Assembly (NCBI RefSeq): GCF_003148805.1
Contig: NZ_QGGX01000016.1
Coordinates: 1 to 64,000, forward strand
Direction of reading: 5' to 3'
Length of the DNA stretch: 64,000 nucleotides
DNA from: Aminobacter sp. AP02
Lineage (GTDB): Bacteria; Pseudomonadota; Alphaproteobacteria; Rhizobiales; Rhizobiaceae
Shown: positions 47,396-57,631 of the stretch, piece by piece
How positions within the stretch are numbered: the stretch's first letter is position 1
Layout of the letters: each line of letters starts with the position of its first letter
The notes under the pieces: model-generated
What the model saw: only the letters and a program-made list of their open reading frames with translations
Told to the model about the DNA's origin: nothing
Database searches by the model: none
Made by a program: the position numbers and the translations under genes

Positions 47396-48184
47396 ATGCA
47401 GGGCGCCAAACCAGGGGCGGGGATCACCAGGATCTGTATTGCCAGGCCCGACGCCGTCGAGGTGCGCGGACGCGATCTGACCGGCGAGCTGATGGGCCGG
47501 CTCAGTTTCACCGAGTATTTCTATCTGCTGGTGACGGGTTCGGAGCCGAGCGCGCAGCAGCGGTATTTTCTCGACCTCCTGCTAGTTGCGATAGCCGAGC
47601 ACGGACTGACGCCGACCGTGCAGGCGGCACGCATGACGCTTGCGGCGGCACCTGAATCCTTGCAGGGCGCGCTTGCGGCGGGCCTTCTGGGCTGCGGCTC
47701 TGTGCTGCTCGGTACGTCGGAGATGTGCGGCAGGCTCTTGACGACGGCGCAAGCTCGCGTGGCTGCTGGAGCAGCGCCGCAAGCGGTCGCGCTCGGGATC
47801 GTCGAGGAATTGCGCGGTACCGGTGCCAGGATGCCGGGGTTCGGTCATCCGACACATCGCCCGGTCGATCCCCGCGCCGAGCGCATTTTCGAGCTTGCCG
47901 ACGAGCGCGGTATCAGCGGCCCGCATGTCGATCTTGCGCGGCATTTTCGCGAAGCTGTCGCCGCTGCACGGGGCAAGCCGCTGGTCATGAACGTTTCGAT
48001 GCCGATTGCCGCCGTGCTGCTCGATCTCGAATTTCCTGCCTCGATGATCAAGGCGATACCGCTTCTGGCGCGGACCGGCGGGATACTTGCCCATCTCGCC
48101 GAAGAGCAGCAGAACCCGCTGGGATTCGTGATGGCGGCGAACGCGGAGGCAGCGGTCGCCTACCACCTGGACGAGGGGGACTGA
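47396..48184 (+). CDS. Citryl-CoA lyase / citrate synthase-like protein
   Basis: This is a protein of 262 residues, shorter than citrate synthase (about 430) and of the size annotated as citryl-CoA lyase. MPGFGHPTHRPVDPRAERIF contains the catalytic histidine region of the fold, and GKPLVMNVSMPIAAVLLDL and LARTGGILAHLAEE the later active-site part. It should form or break a C-C bond between an acyl-CoA and a keto acid. The next gene, two bases on, is a CoA ligase, suggesting a small CoA-thioester pathway. The start is not strongly supported. Confidence 0.75.
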   Translation: MQGAKPGAGITRICIARPDAVEVRGRDLTGELMGRLSFTEYFYLLVTGSEPSAQQRYFLDLLLVAIAEHGLTPTVQAARMTLAAAPESLQGALAAGLLGCGSVLLGTSEMCGRLLTTAQARVAAGAAPQAVALGIVEELRGTGARMPGFGHPTHRPVDPRAERIFELADERGISGPHVDLARHFREAVAAARGKPLVMNVSMPIAAVLLDLEFPASMIKAIPLLARTGGILAHLAEEQQNPLGFVMAANAEAAVAYHLDEGD

Positions 48185-48185
48185 G

Positions 48186-49487
48186 ATGCTGGCGCCCGAG
48201 GTCGAGACGCTGGCATGGGCAGAGCAGCTTCGCCTGGACGACGCGGCGTATCAAAGGCAAATCGCGTATCTTCTGGCGCAATCACGGTTTTACCGCTCCA
48301 AGCTCGAGCGCGCGGGGTTCGCGAGGCCCAATGAAATTGGCGGGCTTGAGGCGATCGGCGATCTGCCGCTGACCGAGAAGAGTGAAATCAGGGCCAGTTG
48401 CAGCGATGCCGATCCGATGGGCACTCATGTCGCCGTGCGCAGGGATGAGATCGTACGCGTCTACTCGACCAGCGGGACGACAGGCACGCCGAGCTACATT
48501 CCACTGACGGCGCAAGATCTCGACAATTGGGTGACGGCATCGGCCCGCAGCTATTCGGCATCGGGCGTCGAGCGCGGCGAGATGATCGTGTCGACCTACA
48601 ACGCCGGCCCATTTGCCGCGGGCGCCGCGCTCGGCGCTTTCGACCGGCTCGGGCTGTGCCACGTCCCGGTGGGTACCGGAAACACCGAGCGGCTGATGAC
48701 GACCATCCGCATGCTGGAACCGACGGCGGCGGTGATGACGCCGTCTTATGCAAGTTATCTCGCCGAGTGGGCGAGCGATCGTGCCTTTGACCTGAAAGGT
48801 TCCAGCGTCAGGCGCCTGCTCGTTGCTGGCGAGCCCGGCGGCGGCGAAGCGTCGATGCGGGCGCGACTGGAAGAGGCCTGGGGAGCGCGGGTCACCGAGG
48901 CGATGGGGATCGGCGATATCGGGGTTTCGCTGTGGGGCGAATGCGAAGAGCGAAACGGCATGCATCTGGGGGCGCGAGGTTTTGTCCATGCCGAACTGAT
49001 CGACCCGGAAAGTGGCGCGCACTTGGGCATGGAAGACGGCGCCAAGGGCGAATTGGTGCTTACCCATCTCAGGCACCAGGCTGCGCCGCTGCTGAGATTC
49101 CGCACGCGCGATCATGTCGAAATCTACACCTCGCCCTGCCGTTGCGGGCGTACCGCGCCGAGGCTGCGCTGCATCGGCCGGACCGACGACATGCTGATCG
49201 TGCGGGGGGTGAACGTCTTTCCCTCGGCCATCCGCGAAATCGTGAACGAATTCGCGCCCGATATTGGGGGGCAGATCATGGTCAAGCCCGACGCCGTGGG
49301 TGTCAAGCAAGCGCCGCCGCTTCCGGTCCTGGTGGAACTGGCGAAAGGCAAGTACGAGGAAAGCGGACTGGCCGAGAAGATCGAAAAGCGCATTCGCGAC
49401 GCCCTGGTCGTTTCGACCCGCATCGATCTGGTGCCGTGGGGAACGCTCCAGCGCAGTGAATACAAGTCGAAACTCGTGCAACACTGA
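48186..49487 (+). CDS. Phenylacetate-CoA ligase-like (PaaK family) acid-CoA ligase
   Basis: This is a protein of 433 residues, the PaaK length. STSGTTGTPSYIPLT is the nucleotide-binding loop, LVAGEPGGGEASMRARLEEA and AMGIGDIGVSLWGE are family segments, and FRTRDHVEIYTSPCRCGRTAPRLRCIGRTD (shortened: FRTRDHVEIY, CRCGRTAPRL, IGRTDDMLIVRGVNVFPSAI) ends the core domain. It converts an aromatic or other carboxylic acid to its CoA thioester. No phenylacetate degradation genes are nearby. It is coupled to the citryl-CoA lyase-like gene. Confidence 0.85.
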   Translation: MLAPEVETLAWAEQLRLDDAAYQRQIAYLLAQSRFYRSKLERAGFARPNEIGGLEAIGDLPLTEKSEIRASCSDADPMGTHVAVRRDEIVRVYSTSGTTGTPSYIPLTAQDLDNWVTASARSYSASGVERGEMIVSTYNAGPFAAGAALGAFDRLGLCHVPVGTGNTERLMTTIRMLEPTAAVMTPSYASYLAEWASDRAFDLKGSSVRRLLVAGEPGGGEASMRARLEEAWGARVTEAMGIGDIGVSLWGECEERNGMHLGARGFVHAELIDPESGAHLGMEDGAKGELVLTHLRHQAAPLLRFRTRDHVEIYTSPCRCGRTAPRLRCIGRTDDMLIVRGVNVFPSAIREIVNEFAPDIGGQIMVKPDAVGVKQAPPLPVLVELAKGKYEESGLAEKIEKRIRDALVVSTRIDLVPWGTLQRSEYKSKLVQH

Positions 49488-49551
49488 CGCGCAATTCAAA
49501 GGCGCCGCAAGGCGTTCATTCGAACGCACGGCGCTCTAGCGGAGGATGGTA

Positions 49552-50142
49552 ATGCGAAAACTTCAATCGCAGGGCGTTCATCACATCACGCTGGTCGGCG
49601 CCGACAGGAAAACCTCGATCGATTTCTGGGAAGGTGTGCTCGGCATGCCGTTCATCTTCGAACAGCCCAATCTCGACAAAGCCAGCGAAAGCCACCTTTA
49701 TTTCGATCCTGGAGACGGGCGGCTCATCACCATTTTTACCGACGAAAATCGAAAGGCCGATCCGCAAAGGACACCAACGGACATCGGCTGCGTCCATCAC
49801 ATCGCATTCGCGGTGTCCCGCGTGACGTTCCTGCAGGCGGTTTCACGGCTCGATGAGCGCGGGATCAGGCACAGCGGCGTCAAGGATCGCGGTTTCATGG
49901 ATTCGATCTATTTCGAAGATCCCCTCGGCCTGTTGATCGAACTCGCTTCCTATCGTTTCGAGCCGCCGCTCGGCCATACGCATGCCGATGTGTTGATGGA
50001 GGCGCACAAGGTCAGGGTCGCCCGGGGCGACTACAACATCGCCGAGGTGCATCTGGCCGATGCCATCGAGGCGCTGATCGAAAGAACGCGGCCGACTTTG
50101 TCGGAGGAGCGGGCGCCGAAGAACCCTTATGAAAAGCGCTGA
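49552..50142 (+). CDS. VOC-superfamily dioxygenase/glyoxalase-like protein
   Basis: This is a protein of about 196 residues. GVHHITLVGADRKTSIDFWEG gives the first metal histidine, CVHHIAFAV the second and GLLIELASYRFEP the Glu, i.e. one His-His-Glu site over two beta-alpha-beta-beta-beta modules. The fold covers ring-cleavage dioxygenases, glyoxalases and lyases. GGAGG lies seven bases before the ATG at 49552. Substrate unknown. Confidence 0.82.
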   Translation: MRKLQSQGVHHITLVGADRKTSIDFWEGVLGMPFIFEQPNLDKASESHLYFDPGDGRLITIFTDENRKADPQRTPTDIGCVHHIAFAVSRVTFLQAVSRLDERGIRHSGVKDRGFMDSIYFEDPLGLLIELASYRFEPPLGHTHADVLMEAHKVRVARGDYNIAEVHLADAIEALIERTRPTLSEERAPKNPYEKR

Positions 50143-50161
50143 GGAAGCAGGGAGAAGAAAC

Positions 50162-50854
50162 ATGCCTGACATCAAGCTCAACGTCATCAAGCCCAGCGTC
50201 AACAACATGACCGCGCGCGTGTTTCTGCGTGCCGCGGGTCTGGGGTTCACCGAAAATGACGTGTTTGGCCAGACCAGGACACCTGAGTATCTGGCGATTT
50301 GCCCAGCGCATCTGACGCCGATGATCGAGACAGCGGAGCTGCCGAATGGGGCACTTTGGGAGAGCTGCGCGATCATGCAGTATCTCAGCAACAAGCACGG
50401 GTTGGAGGAGTTCTATCCGAAGGATCCGGAAAAGCGCGCGATGATCGACAGCGCCATGTTCTACCTGATTGGCACGTTCTATCCATATCTCGCGCGAGCC
50501 ACCTATCCTGCACTGAACTTTCCGCAGTATCCCGGCGAGGTCGGCCACAGCGATGCGGATCCCGCGACCAAGGAAAAGGCTCGCAAGGCGGCCGTCGACG
50601 CGCTTGCCGAGCCTTTGCAGGTGTTCCGCACATTCTACATCGGCGACAAGGCGTTCATTGGCGGAGACAAGCCGTCCATTGCGGATATCAGGCTTGCGGC
50701 AACCTTGGAGTTCCTAGCGGTAATCGACTATCCGCTGCCGGCATGGGCCAAGGCCTATGTCGCGGCGATGGAGAAGACGCTCGGCGACGCCTACGCCGAA
50801 CCGGCCGCAGATGTCCGCGGGTACATCGGTTATGTAAGGTCGCAGAGCCAATAG
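50162..50854 (+). CDS. Glutathione S-transferase-family protein
   Basis: This is a protein of about 230 residues. The N-terminal thioredoxin-like part (LNVIKPSVNNMTARVFLRAA, TPEYLAICPAHLTPMIE, LWESCAIMQYLSNK with the ES glutathione-binding pair) and the helical C-terminal part (FIGGDKPSIADIRLAATLEF) are clear. The usual catalytic Ser/Tyr/Cys near residue 12 is replaced by an SVNN segment. It ends a plus-strand run of four genes and converges on the GMC gene. Confidence 0.85.
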   Translation: MPDIKLNVIKPSVNNMTARVFLRAAGLGFTENDVFGQTRTPEYLAICPAHLTPMIETAELPNGALWESCAIMQYLSNKHGLEEFYPKDPEKRAMIDSAMFYLIGTFYPYLARATYPALNFPQYPGEVGHSDADPATKEKARKAAVDALAEPLQVFRTFYIGDKAFIGGDKPSIADIRLAATLEFLAVIDYPLPAWAKAYVAAMEKTLGDAYAEPAADVRGYIGYVRSQSQ

Positions 50855-50899
50855 GCGCGAACGGTCGCTTGGGTGTCCTGCAGCAAAAGGCGGGCGGCG

Positions 50900-52525
50900 T
50901 CAGCCTTTCGCCGATGCATCCTGCAGGATCATCTCGGCCGCCCGCTCGGCGATCATGATGACCGGCGAGTTGGTGTTGCCGGAAACGATCGTCGGCATGA
51001 TCGAGGCATCGACCACTCGCAGCCCCTCAAGGCCGTGCACGCGCAGCCGGTCGTCGACGACGGCCATGCTGTCTGCGCCCATCTTGCAGGTGCCGACCGG
51101 GTGAAAGATCGTCGTGCCGATATCGCCGGCCTTGCGGAGCAGATCGGCGTCGCTGTCATATTGCGTTCCGGGCAGCATTTCTTCCGGCGCAAAGCGGGCA
51201 ACCGCCCTGGCCTTCATCAGGCGGCGGACATGACGCAACGAGGCAACGGCCGTGTTGCGGTCGCCTTCGGTGGAGAGGTAGTTCGGCTGGATCTTCGTCG
51301 CATCGCGTGGGTCGGCCGAGGCCATATGCACTGTGCCACGGCTTTCGGGGCGTAGATTGCAGACCGACACGGTCACTGCAGGGAAACGATGCAGCGGTTC
51401 GCCGAGCCGGTCGGTGCTGAGCGGCTGGACGTGATACTCGAGATCGGGTGTTTCGAGACGCGGATCGCTCTTGGCGAAGATTCCGAGCTGGCTCGGGGCC
51501 ATGGATAGTGGGCCGCTGCGCTTCAGCGCGTATTCGAGACCCATTGCTGCCCGGCTCAAAAGGTTGTGGTAGCGCTGGTTGAGTGTCGCTGCATTCGACA
51601 CCTTGAAAACGGTGCGGATCTGCAGATGGTCCTGCAGGTTTTCACCGACGCCCGGCAAGGCGTGGCGGACTTCGATGCCCAGGCGCGACAGCAGCGCCGG
51701 CTGGCCGATGCCGGAGAGCTCGAGGATCTTCGGCGAGTTGATGGCGCCGGCGGCGAGGATGGTCTGGCCTGACTTGACCCGATGCAGCTGACCGTCCTTG
51801 CGGAAGATCAGCCCTGTGACGCGGAGGCCGTCGAATTCAAGCCGCTCGGTCTCGGCGCCGGTGACGACGCGGAGGTTCTGGCGGTCTTTGATGCCACGCA
51901 GGAATGCCTTGGAGGTGTTCCAGCGCACGCCGCTTTTCTGATTGACCTCGAAATAGCCGGAGCCCTCGTTGGTGCCGGTGTTGAAGTCGTTCGTGCGCGG
52001 TATGCCAAGTTCTTCGGCTGCGTCGCGGAAGGCGTCGAGGATCGGCCAGGACAGGCGCTGCTTTTCGATGCGCCATTCACCGCCTGAACCATGCATGGTG
52101 CTCTTGCCGCCGTGATAGTCCTCCGACTTCAGGAAGTGGGGCAGCACGTCGTCCCAGCCCCAGCCGACATTGCCGGCCTGGCGCCAGCCATCATAGTCGG
52201 CGGCCTGGCCGCGCATGTAGATCATGCCATTGATCGACGAGCAGCCGCCCAAGACCTTGCCCCGGGGATAGTTGAGGCTGCGCCCGTTGAGGCCCGCTTC
52301 CGGCTCGGTCTTCATCAGCCAATCGGTGCGCGGATTGCCCATGCAGTAGAGGTAGCCGATCGGGATGTTGACCCAGTGATAACGGTCGCTGCCGCCCGCT
52401 TCGAGCAGGAGCACCCGGTTGCGCGGGTTGTCGGAAAGCCTGTTGGCAAGCACGCAACCGGCGGAGCCTGCGCCGACAACGATGTAGTCGTATTCGCCAA
52501 ATGATGAGGGAGAAACTTCGGTCAC
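50900..52525 (-). CDS. GMC-family oxidoreductase (choline dehydrogenase-like)
   Basis: This is a protein of 541 residues. The FAD motif GAGSAG (residues 18-23), [27 protein letters not shown] and the C-terminal [21 protein letters not shown] with catalytic-pair HPVGTCKMG match flavin alcohol dehydrogenases. It oxidises an alcohol to an aldehyde or ketone. It starts from GTG overlapping the kinase stop (GTGA), so it is the last gene of the minus-strand polyol operon. The alcohol may be the transported polyol or a breakdown product. Confidence 0.87.
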   Translation of the reverse strand: MTEVSPSSFGEYDYIVVGAGSAGCVLANRLSDNPRNRVLLLEAGGSDRYHWVNIPIGYLYCMGNPRTDWLMKTEPEAGLNGRSLNYPRGKVLGGCSSINGMIYMRGQAADYDGWRQAGNVGWGWDDVLPHFLKSEDYHGGKSTMHGSGGEWRIEKQRLSWPILDAFRDAAEELGIPRTNDFNTGTNEGSGYFEVNQKSGVRWNTSKAFLRGIKDRQNLRVVTGAETERLEFDGLRVTGLIFRKDGQLHRVKSGQTILAAGAINSPKILELSGIGQPALLSRLGIEVRHALPGVGENLQDHLQIRTVFKVSNAATLNQRYHNLLSRAAMGLEYALKRSGPLSMAPSQLGIFAKSDPRLETPDLEYHVQPLSTDRLGEPLHRFPAVTVSVCNLRPESRGTVHMASADPRDATKIQPNYLSTEGDRNTAVASLRHVRRLMKARAVARFAPEEMLPGTQYDSDADLLRKAGDIGTTIFHPVGTCKMGADSMAVVDDRLRVHGLEGLRVVDASIMPTIVSGNTNSPVIMIAERAAEMILQDASAKG

Positions 52526-54048
52526 GGTTGCGCCTGCTCGGATGCCTGCTCAGCGGCGATGCGCTGCCAGATCGGCGTCATCGCCTGGTTGATCTCGCCA
52601 TACAGGCGATAGCGCCTGGAATAAACAGGGGCAATCGCGCCGTTGGGCTTATAGTGCCGGGCGGCCGAGGTCATGGCGGTAGCACCAGCGCCGTAGTTCT
52701 CAAAGATGCCCACGCCGGTGCCTGCCGCGATCGCCGCACCCAGAGCACCGGTCTCGCGGCTGCGTGCCACGATGACGGGAACACCAAGCACGTCGGCGAA
52801 GATCTGCGGCCAGACAGCACTGCGCGAGCCGCCGCCCGACAGCACGACCTCGTCGAAGACGGCGCCTGCCATGCGCAAGGTCTCGACGTGGCGCCTGTGT
52901 TCGAAGGCGACGCCTTCGAACAACGCTCGCAACAGGTGGGCGCGGGTGTGCCAGCCGGCGATGCCGTAAAAGCCGGCGCGCGCGCGGCCGTTCTGCTGCG
53001 AGCCGTAGAGGAAGGGGTGGTAGATCGGGATGTCGCCGTCGGGATCGATGGAAGCGACGAGATCGCTGCAGAGCTCGAACGGCGAGGCGCCTGTGTCATG
53101 GCCGTGCTCAAGGAACTCGCGGACGATCCATTCGAGATTGGCAGCAGAGGTGGCACTCGATTCGATCGCCAGGTAGCGCCTGGGGTCGAAGGTCGAAACC
53201 ATGAAGATTCTGGGATCGCGGATCGGTTCGTCTGTGATGACCTGGTTGATGCTCCAGGTGCCGGCGATGATGGAAGCCGCTCCCGTGCGGGTGACGCCCG
53301 AGCCGACGGCGCTGGCGACCACATCGAACAGGCCGGCGACAACGGGTGTTCCGGCGCGCAGGCCGGTCAGGGTCGCGACCTCCGCCGTGATGTGGCCGGC
53401 GATCTCGGCCGATTCCAGAACCGGCGGCAAAAGGTCCATGCAGTCGCCGAGCCCGTAGGCGACGAGCAGGTCCTGGTCGTAGCGGCGGCCGGGCATCTGC
53501 AGCAGGCCGCAACCTGACATATCAGTGGTGTCGGTGGAACGTCCTCCGGTCAGCCGGTTGACGACAAAATCCTTGCACAGGAACACGGTGTCGATACGAG
53601 CAAAAAGCTCGGGCGCAAAACGCTTGATCCAGGCGAGCAGCGTGGGTGTCTGCGCCGCCCACGGCTTTTGCAGGCAATGAACATAGGCGCGCTCGCCGAC
53701 GTCTTGTTCGGCCCATTCGCCGACGATGCCTATGGCACGCGTGTCGAGCGACTGGATGCCGATCAGCGGCGCGCCGTCACGGTCGAGAGCGTAGAGCCCG
53801 TTGCCATGGCCGGCGCAGCCGATGGCGACGATCTCGCTGGCGTCGATGCCGGCCTGGTCGATGCACTGGCCGATGACGGTAACTGCATTGCGCCAGAGTT
53901 CGCCAAGGTCGCGTTCGACATGGCCAGGCTTGGGCATGCTGGAGCGACCATCGCACGCGGCGAGCGCGAGTTCCTGCCCCGACAGGTCGAAGATGATCGC
54001 CTTGATGACGGTGTTGCCTGCATCGAGGCCCAGAATGTACTTGCCCAT
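52522..54048 (-). CDS. FGGY-family carbohydrate kinase
   Basis: This is a protein of about 508 residues, the usual FGGY length. The phosphate-1 motif [16 protein letters not shown] at the start, the substrate segment [24 protein letters not shown] and the C-terminal signature region [20 protein letters not shown] are in order. It phosphorylates an open-chain or cyclic sugar or polyol. GGGAGGAG lies before the ATG at 54048. The next gene encodes a DhnA-type aldolase, so it may supply a phosphorylated substrate to the dehydrogenase or the aldolase. Related roles are EryA (erythritol) and LsrK. Confidence 0.87.
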   Translation of the reverse strand: MGKYILGLDAGNTVIKAIIFDLSGQELALAACDGRSSMPKPGHVERDLGELWRNAVTVIGQCIDQAGIDASEIVAIGCAGHGNGLYALDRDGAPLIGIQSLDTRAIGIVGEWAEQDVGERAYVHCLQKPWAAQTPTLLAWIKRFAPELFARIDTVFLCKDFVVNRLTGGRSTDTTDMSGCGLLQMPGRRYDQDLLVAYGLGDCMDLLPPVLESAEIAGHITAEVATLTGLRAGTPVVAGLFDVVASAVGSGVTRTGAASIIAGTWSINQVITDEPIRDPRIFMVSTFDPRRYLAIESSATSAANLEWIVREFLEHGHDTGASPFELCSDLVASIDPDGDIPIYHPFLYGSQQNGRARAGFYGIAGWHTRAHLLRALFEGVAFEHRRHVETLRMAGAVFDEVVLSGGGSRSAVWPQIFADVLGVPVIVARSRETGALGAAIAAGTGVGIFENYGAGATAMTSAARHYKPNGAIAPVYSRRYRLYGEINQAMTPIWQRIAAEQASEQAQP

Positions 54049-54070
54049 TGGCTCCTCCCGATGCCGCTGC

Positions 54071-54913
54071 TCAGGCCTGCTTGTACAGGTCGAAGGCCGT
54101 CGCGCCATCCGCGCCGTCGTGGATGATCGCCATCAGCCCGCGCACGACAGCGCTCGGATTGGCATGCTGGTAGATATTGCGGCCATAGACCATCCCCATC
54201 GCGCCCTGTGCCATCAGCGCAGCCGACTTGTCGAACACGGCGCGCAGGTCCTCCTTGCCGCCGCCACGTACCAGCACCGGGCAGCGCGCCGCCTCGACGA
54301 CGCGGTGGAAGTCGTTGGGATCGGTCGTCGGGTCGGCCTTGATGATGTCGGCGCCCATCTCGCGCGCCAGCCGCGTCAGCGTCACGATCTTTTCGGCATC
54401 GCCGTCGACCATGTAGCCGCCGTGCTGGTCGACCGGCAGCATGGCCAGCGGCTCGATCATCAGCGGCAGGCCGTATTTTTCGCAATCGGCGCGGACACGC
54501 GCGATGTTCTGGACGCATTGCCGGAACAGGTCGGGTTCGTCGGGCAGCATGAACAGGTTGACGACGACGCAGGCCGCATCCATCTCGATGGCGCCGAGCA
54601 GCGGCTCGGCCTCGTTCTGCAGCACCGCCCACATCGAGCGGTGGCGGACCTTGTTGTAGGGATTGCCCATGTCGATGCGCATGACCAGCGCCGGCTTGTC
54701 CTTGCCCGGCACCGCCTGCAGCAGGTCGGCCTGGCCGTAGTTCATCTGGATTGCATCCGGACGGGCCTTGACCAGCTGGCCGACGACGCCCGCCATGTCC
54801 TCCAGCCCGTTGAGGAAGCTCGGCTCGTTGCAGACACCATGGTCGACAGCGACGTCGAGGCAGCGGCCACCGCCGAAGAGCCGGTTCATGCGGACTTTGT
54901 GGTTCATGCGCAT
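54071..54913 (-). CDS. Class I (DhnA/LsrF-type) aldolase
   Basis: This is a protein of about 280 residues. CLDVAVDHGVCNEPSF starts the TIM barrel, GADIIKADPTTDP has the Schiff-base lysine position of the DhnA family, and VLVRGGGKEDLR the phosphate-binding part. LsrF and archaeal-type fructose-bisphosphate aldolases have the same layout. It probably cleaves a phosphorylated ketose. The ATG at 54913 overlaps the end of the dehydrogenase gene by 10 bases, with AAAGGAG before it. Confidence 0.83.
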   Translation of the reverse strand: MRMNHKVRMNRLFGGGRCLDVAVDHGVCNEPSFLNGLEDMAGVVGQLVKARPDAIQMNYGQADLLQAVPGKDKPALVMRIDMGNPYNKVRHRSMWAVLQNEAEPLLGAIEMDAACVVVNLFMLPDEPDLFRQCVQNIARVRADCEKYGLPLMIEPLAMLPVDQHGGYMVDGDAEKIVTLTRLAREMGADIIKADPTTDPNDFHRVVEAARCPVLVRGGGKEDLRAVFDKSAALMAQGAMGMVYGRNIYQHANPSAVVRGLMAIIHDGADGATAFDLYKQA

Positions 54914-56616
54914 AGGGCGCTCCTTTTGTCGTTCGTCTGGGAGAGGTCTGAAAGGTCGATGCCGTGCTGGTGGGCGAGCAAGCCGAGGAAGGCGCTGCGC
55001 TCGGCGGCGGCCTGCGCTGCGTCCCAGCCTTTGCTGGCAGCGAGGATGTCGAGGACGGCGTCGATGAGAGCGAGGTTGAGGCCGCCCGAGATGGCGATGG
55101 TGGTGCGGCGCAGGAAGATGTCGGCCAGGGACTCGACCTGCTCGCGCTCGATGATGCGGCGGATTTCGCCGGAGGAATAGTCCGACTGCGGCAGCATCTC
55201 GTCCGCTGCGAGGGGTACGGCGAAATCCACAGCCGAGGTGCCGTAGCGCTCGAAAAGCTGTTGCGCACGTTCGACCGCAAGGCGGTGTTTCGTCGCGAGC
55301 GCGGTGCACCAGATTGCCGGATCGGCGGGAAAATTCCTGCCGCCGCCGATGGCGAGGTCCTCGGTGCTTTTGTTCCGCTTCATGCCAAGCCGTTCCAGCG
55401 CCATATCGGCGGCCATCTCGCCAAAAGAACGGAAGGTCGTCCATTTGCCGCCGATCATGCAGAGCGTGGCCGGCAGATTGCCGCTCGCTTCGACGAATTC
55501 GCAGAAATGGTCGCGCGGGATACGCCCGGTGAAGCTGTCATCGCTGGCGGGCAAGGGGCGCACGCCGGCGAAGCGGAAGACGATCTCGTCGTCGGCGATC
55601 ACGATAGAGGGGAACACGAAGGCGAGCGATTGCAGGATGTAGCTACGTTCGTCGTCCTCGCAGCGGACCTGGTCGGGGTCGTCGACGCGGATGTCGGTCG
55701 AGCCGATCAGCACCTTGCCGAGATAGGGAAACAGGATGCAGATGCGGCCGTCCTCGTTCTCGTAATAGACCATGTGGCCGCCGAGCGCGTCGTGGAGCTC
55801 GGCATTGTCGACGATGAGGTGCGAGCCCTTGGTGCCGCCCATCATGCGAGGCGCATCGGCGCCGATCGCCTTGTTGGTCAGGTCGATCCAGCCGCCGGTG
55901 GCGTTGATGATCAGCTTCGGACGGACCGGTAGCGCCTCGCCGGTTAACGTGTCGGTGAGGGCAAGGCCGTCGTCCGATGCCGCGACGGCAGTGTAGTTCA
56001 GGGCGCGCGCGGTGTGGCCAGATGCGATGGCGTCGAACAGCATTTCCAGGCCGAGGCGCTCGGGCCGGCTGACCCAGGCGTCGTAATAGGTGGCGGAGCT
56101 ACGGATATCGGGGTTGATCGCAGGCCATGTCTTCAAGGTTTCGGCGCGCCCCCTGAAGCGGTGCGTCGGCATCAGCCGCCTCGCCCTGGTGAACAGGTCG
56201 TACATGGTGAGCCCCGCCTTGATCACCAGCGCGCCGCGCCGGCTCGGCCGCCGTGTCAGGCCGAGGAAACGGACAGCACCATTGGCGATGCCGGAGAAGG
56301 TGTCGAAGATCGGCACCGTGGTCGGCAGCGGCGCGACGTAATGCGGCGCGTTCTTGAGCAGGCGGTCGCGTTCGACCAGCGACTCGCGCACCAGCTTGAA
56401 CTCGCCGTTTTCGAGATAGCGCAGGCCACCATGCACCATGCGCGACAAGGCAGCACTCGCGCCTGAGCAATAGTCGCCCTTGTCGACCAGCAGGACGTCG
56501 ACGCCTTGCAGGGCAAGCTCGCGGAACACCGAGATGCCGTTGATGCCGCCTCCTATCACGAGCACGGCAATATCGGGCCGCTCTCGCAGAGCGGCGAGTG
56601 TGTCGTTGCGGTTCAT
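54904..56616 (-). CDS. GlpD/EryB-like FAD-dependent polyol-phosphate dehydrogenase
   Basis: This is a protein of about 570 residues. The FAD motif GGGINGI (22-28) is followed by VDKGDYCSGASAALSRMVHGG and LRYLENGEFKLVRES, hallmarks of glycerol-3-phosphate dehydrogenases (GlpD). In the same position relative to a FGGY kinase, rhizobial EryB oxidises erythritol phosphate. It likely oxidises the phosphorylated polyol at the membrane and passes electrons to quinone. Starts at 56616 or 56643 are both in frame. Confidence 0.87.
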   Translation of the reverse strand: MNRNDTLAALRERPDIAVLVIGGGINGISVFRELALQGVDVLLVDKGDYCSGASAALSRMVHGGLRYLENGEFKLVRESLVERDRLLKNAPHYVAPLPTTVPIFDTFSGIANGAVRFLGLTRRPSRRGALVIKAGLTMYDLFTRARRLMPTHRFRGRAETLKTWPAINPDIRSSATYYDAWVSRPERLGLEMLFDAIASGHTARALNYTAVAASDDGLALTDTLTGEALPVRPKLIINATGGWIDLTNKAIGADAPRMMGGTKGSHLIVDNAELHDALGGHMVYYENEDGRICILFPYLGKVLIGSTDIRVDDPDQVRCEDDERSYILQSLAFVFPSIVIADDEIVFRFAGVRPLPASDDSFTGRIPRDHFCEFVEASGNLPATLCMIGGKWTTFRSFGEMAADMALERLGMKRNKSTEDLAIGGGRNFPADPAIWCTALATKHRLAVERAQQLFERYGTSAVDFAVPLAADEMLPQSDYSSGEIRRIIEREQVESLADIFLRRTTIAISGGLNLALIDAVLDILAASKGWDAAQAAAERSAFLGLLAHQHGIDLSDLSQTNDKRSALCA

Positions 56617-56635
56617 GTGGGCTATGCCTTTTCGC

Positions 56636-57631
56636 TCAGGCATCCATGGAGGTGAGATGCGTGGCGATTGCCGTGTCGATGGTTGTCAGTTCGTCCGTAC
56701 CAAGGGTGATCTCGCCGGCACGGGCATTGTCGAGCGCCTGCTGGGCGTTGCGTGCGCCGCAAAGCGCGAAGGTGATGCCGGGCTGCGCCAGCGTCCAGGC
56801 GATGACGACCTGGGCCATCGACGCCTTGTGCCGTTCGGCGACAGGGGCGATGGCCTGCTTCAGGTTCGCCACCTTCTGCCGATTGGCGGACGAGAAGCGC
56901 GGGTTGCCCTTGCGCTGGTCGTCGCCGGTGAATTCGCGCGACGGGTCGATCATCCCGGTCAGCAGGCCGAGCGCCAGCGACGAATAGCTGAGCGTCGCGA
57001 CCTCGTTGCGGCGGGTGATCCGCAAAAGGCTCGCCTCGATCGATCGATCGATCATCGAATAGCGTTCCTGGATCGCATCGATCTGGCCAGCGGCGACATA
57101 TTGCTCGAGGTCATCGGTGCTGACGTTGGAAGCGCCGATGGCACGGATTTTCCCTTCCGCCTTGAGCTTTTCGAGCGCTGCCATGGTGTCGGCGATCGGC
57201 GTCGTCGGGTCCTGCCAGTGGGTGATGTAGAGGTCGATGTAGTCGGTGCCGAGGCGGCGCAGGCTCTGCTCGATCTCATGGGCGATGCCGTCGGCGCCGA
57301 GATAGCGGTGCACTGGCTTGCCATCCTGGTCGAAGAAGTGGTTGCCTTTGCCGGAGTGCCAATTGAGCCCGCATTTGGTGGCAATCACCACCTTGTCACG
57401 CTTGCCCTTGATCGCCTTGCCGACAATCTCCTCGCTGCGGCCAAGGCCGTAGGCGGGAGCTGTGTCGATCAGGCTGACGCCTGCCTCGATGGAAGCTTCG
57501 ATGGCTCGGATGGAGGCCTGCTCGTCGGTGCCGCCCCACATCCATCCGCCTATCGCCCAGGTGCCGAGGCCTACGGCCGATGCGGAGACGCCGGAACGGC
57601 CGATTAAGCGTTGGATGTGTCGGGAGCTCAT
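56636..57631 (-). CDS. Aldo/keto reductase
   Basis: This is a protein of 331 residues. The catalytic set is present: Asp in SLIDTAPAYGLG with its Tyr, Lys in VIATKCGL and His in YITHWQDP. SYSSLALGLLTG and ALCGARNAQQ belong to the NADPH-binding loop region. It would interconvert sugar aldehyde/ketone and alcohol. AGGAGG precedes the ATG, which overlaps the regulator gene stop (ATGA). In the operon it fits the same sugar or polyol. Confidence 0.88.
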   Translation of the reverse strand: MSSRHIQRLIGRSGVSASAVGLGTWAIGGWMWGGTDEQASIRAIEASIEAGVSLIDTAPAYGLGRSEEIVGKAIKGKRDKVVIATKCGLNWHSGKGNHFFDQDGKPVHRYLGADGIAHEIEQSLRRLGTDYIDLYITHWQDPTTPIADTMAALEKLKAEGKIRAIGASNVSTDDLEQYVAAGQIDAIQERYSMIDRSIEASLLRITRRNEVATLSYSSLALGLLTGMIDPSREFTGDDQRKGNPRFSSANRQKVANLKQAIAPVAERHKASMAQVVIAWTLAQPGITFALCGARNAQQALDNARAGEITLGTDELTTIDTAIATHLTSMDA

